Below, in pieces: positions 6,256-8,805 of a stretch of 8,805 nt of DNA; the first letter of the stretch is position 1, and the number at the start of each line of letters is the position of its first letter. The notes beneath the pieces were generated by a model that saw nothing but the letters and a program-made list of their open reading frames with translations, was not told where the DNA came from and made no database searches. Origin of the DNA: Tidjanibacter sp. (GTDB lineage: Bacteria > Bacteroidota > Bacteroidia > Bacteroidales > Rikenellaceae). Where the stretch lies: contig JAGBVY010000110.1 of the NCBI GenBank assembly GCA_017630115.1, positions 1 to 8,805 of the forward strand, written 5' to 3'. The position numbers and the translations under genes were made by a program.

Positions 6256-7107
6256 ATGAAAAGCAAAGGTACGATAGGCAGACTCATTGTGACGCTGGTG
6301 GCCTACTTTGGTCTAATGGCGTTGATGGGGCGGATTCGTGGCCTCGGTGGAACATTTGTTCAATGGAGCAGTGAACTTGGGCTGAGCGCAAGTGTGGCTA
6401 AGGGCGTAGGCTCGTTGTGTGTGTCGCTGCTGATGGTTGCTTTGGTAGTGCTCTATGCCTATGCCACAGGACTTAGGAGTAGAGAGTTGGGCCTCGGACT
6501 GAGAGGAGCCATTGGACGCTACTTCGAGGGCGTGGTCATAAGTGTGGCGATGATTGGCTCAATTGTACTCTTGGGAGTGGCCACAGGAGGCGTGCGCTTT
6601 GAGGGCTTCGGTAGGGGCGAACTGGGGGCAGTGGAGTTTGTGGCTCTGATGCTGCTTGCGGTGCTCAATGTGCGTGAGGAGTTGCTGTTTAGGGGTTGGA
6701 TGTTGGCCGATATGAAGAGCTACCTCCCCGTTGGAGTGGCTATTGCGGCAAGCTCAGTGCTGTTTGGAGTGGGACATCTGTCCAATCCTCACGTTACGCT
6801 GCTGGCTATTGTAAACCTCTCGCTGCTTGGCATATTTTGGGCCTTGTGCTTTCAGCGCACGGGGAGTTTGTGGTTTGTTATGGCTATGCACTCTTTTTGG
6901 AACTTCACCCAGAGTTACGTCGTGGGACTGCCAATGAGCGGTATGGCCAGTCGTAGGTCGCTTTTGGAGTTTAGAGCGGTGGATGAGGGATTGTTTGCCA
7001 CCGACCGCTTTGGCTTGGAGGGTAGCTTTTCGATGACCGTTGTGGTTGGAGTGGCCATAGTTGTGGTGCTACTTTTGGGGGCGCGCAGAGATAGACAAAG
7101 AAGATAA
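6256..7107 (+). CDS. CPBP-family (CAAX-type) intramembrane protease
   Basis: This is a 283-residue multi-pass inner-membrane protein. The three glutamic-protease motifs of the CPBP/ABI (Rce1-like) family are intact: EELLFR (141-146, EExxxR), FGVGH (170-174, FxxxH) and HSFWN (212-216, HxxxN). Hydrophobic segments at about 7-24, 52-73, 92-110, 122-138, 158-173, 180-198, 202-215 and 260-275 suggest about eight membrane spans. Known relatives include eukaryotic CAAX prenyl proteases and bacterial proteins linked to bacteriocin immunity or membrane-protein processing. The substrate here is unknown. ATG 6256 is chosen because the first membrane span follows it directly with positive residues K2, K4 and R9. 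An in-frame TTG at 6238 would add six residues without benefit. It follows pdxA by 37 bp. The last codons are Arg-rich (RRDRQRR), consistent with a cytoplasmic C-terminus. Confidence 0.9.
   Translation: MKSKGTIGRLIVTLVAYFGLMALMGRIRGLGGTFVQWSSELGLSASVAKGVGSLCVSLLMVALVVLYAYATGLRSRELGLGLRGAIGRYFEGVVISVAMIGSIVLLGVATGGVRFEGFGRGELGAVEFVALMLLAVLNVREELLFRGWMLADMKSYLPVGVAIAASSVLFGVGHLSNPHVTLLAIVNLSLLGIFWALCFQRTGSLWFVMAMHSFWNFTQSYVVGLPMSGMASRRSLLEFRAVDEGLFATDRFGLEGSFSMTVVVGVAIVVVLLLGARRDRQRR
7046..7077 (+). promoter_or_regulatory. Possible internal promoter for thrS
   Basis: Inside the 3' end of the CPBP protease gene, TACTTTTG (7070-7077) matches TAnnTTTG, with a TTG at 7046-7048 spaced 21 bp upstream, as in the Bacteroidota -33/-7 arrangement. 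Transcription would start near 7084 and give a thrS leader of about 105 nt that contains the hairpin at 7135-7169. The match could be chance because it lies in coding sequence. Confidence 0.35.
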
Positions 7108-7134
7108 TAATACGATATATATAAATAGGTAAAC

Positions 7135-7169
7135 GGGGCGGTAGGCCGCAGGTCGTATTGCGGTGCCCC
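7135..7169 (+). promoter_or_regulatory. thrS leader hairpin resembling a threonine-tRNA anticodon arm
   Basis: An outer stem GGGGC/GCCCC (7135-7139 with 7165-7169) encloses a 5-nt bulge (7140-7144) and an inner stem CCGCA/TGCGG (7146-7150 with 7159-7163), which a G-U pair can extend by one. The loop is GGTCGTAT (7151-7158). The loop contains U-CGU-A, matching U33, anticodon CGU and A37 of a threonine tRNA, although it has 8 nt rather than 7. The hairpin ends 19 nt before the thrS ATG and no T-run follows, so a leader element is more likely than an intrinsic terminator for the upstream genes. A competing fold, GCGG (7138-7141) with CCGC (7146-7149), is also possible. The hairpin is seen directly; the regulatory role is inferred. 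Confidence 0.5.
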
Positions 7170-7188
7170 CAAACATTAACTAAAAATT

Positions 7189-8805
<1,617 letters not shown>

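Noticed and set aside
7135..7170. Intrinsic terminator after the CPBP gene
   Set aside because: The hairpin is GC-rich, but it is followed by AAACATTAAC rather than a T-run, so classical Rho-independent termination is not supported.
7108..7188. A T-box riboswitch before thrS
   Set aside because: The leader is too short and lacks the conserved T-box sequence and any terminator/antiterminator pair. The anticodon-like loop reads as the tRNA anticodon itself (CGU), not as a specifier codon that pairs with it in a T-box stem.

Overview
The window looks like an ordinary chromosomal segment of a Bacteroidota (probably Bacteroidales) bacterium. The evidence is a GldH-type lipoprotein, a RicT/PSP1 protein with a long basic tail, a Bacteroidota-style TrmB motif variant, the -7 promoter octamer TAnnTTTG (exactly TATCTTTG in front of both divergent units), and mostly poor Shine-Dalgarno sequences. 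The coding GC looks moderately high, which would suit an Alistipes/Rikenellaceae-like gut lineage, but that placement is a guess.

Layout. Positions 1-2158 are on the minus strand. A secreted family-28 glycoside hydrolase (polygalacturonase-like) is followed 21 bp later by a CpsB/YwqE-type PHP-domain protein-tyrosine phosphatase, which is cut off by the left edge of the window. Positions 2159-2331 are a divergent promoter region. It holds two facing TATCTTTG boxes, a small inverted repeat and a four-copy heptanucleotide repeat. From 2332 to the right edge everything is on the plus strand and tightly packed: ricT, gldH (a GTG start that was found by hand), trmB, pdxA, a CPBP/CAAX intramembrane protease, and thrS, which is cut off by the right edge after 539 codons. 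There is no gene-free stretch longer than 300 bases. The largest gaps are 173 bp (2159-2331) and 81 bp (7108-7188).

How the genes fit together. The plus-strand genes look like a housekeeping operon: RNA processing and regulation (ricT), tRNA modification (trmB), vitamin B6 synthesis (pdxA), tRNA charging (thrS) and two envelope proteins (gldH, CPBP protease). The minus-strand pair suggests pectin or galacturonan breakdown next to capsule/exopolysaccharide control, but no SusC/SusD pair is present, so it is not a recognisable polysaccharide utilisation locus.

I saw no mobile element, CRISPR array, tRNA/rRNA gene or obvious defence system. The most interesting signal is non-coding. The short thrS leader can fold into a bulged hairpin whose upper part has a 5-bp stem and a loop reading U-CGU-A, which resembles the anticodon arm of a threonine tRNA. 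This suggests autogenous control of thrS analogous to the E. coli operator, which would need testing by comparison and experiment.
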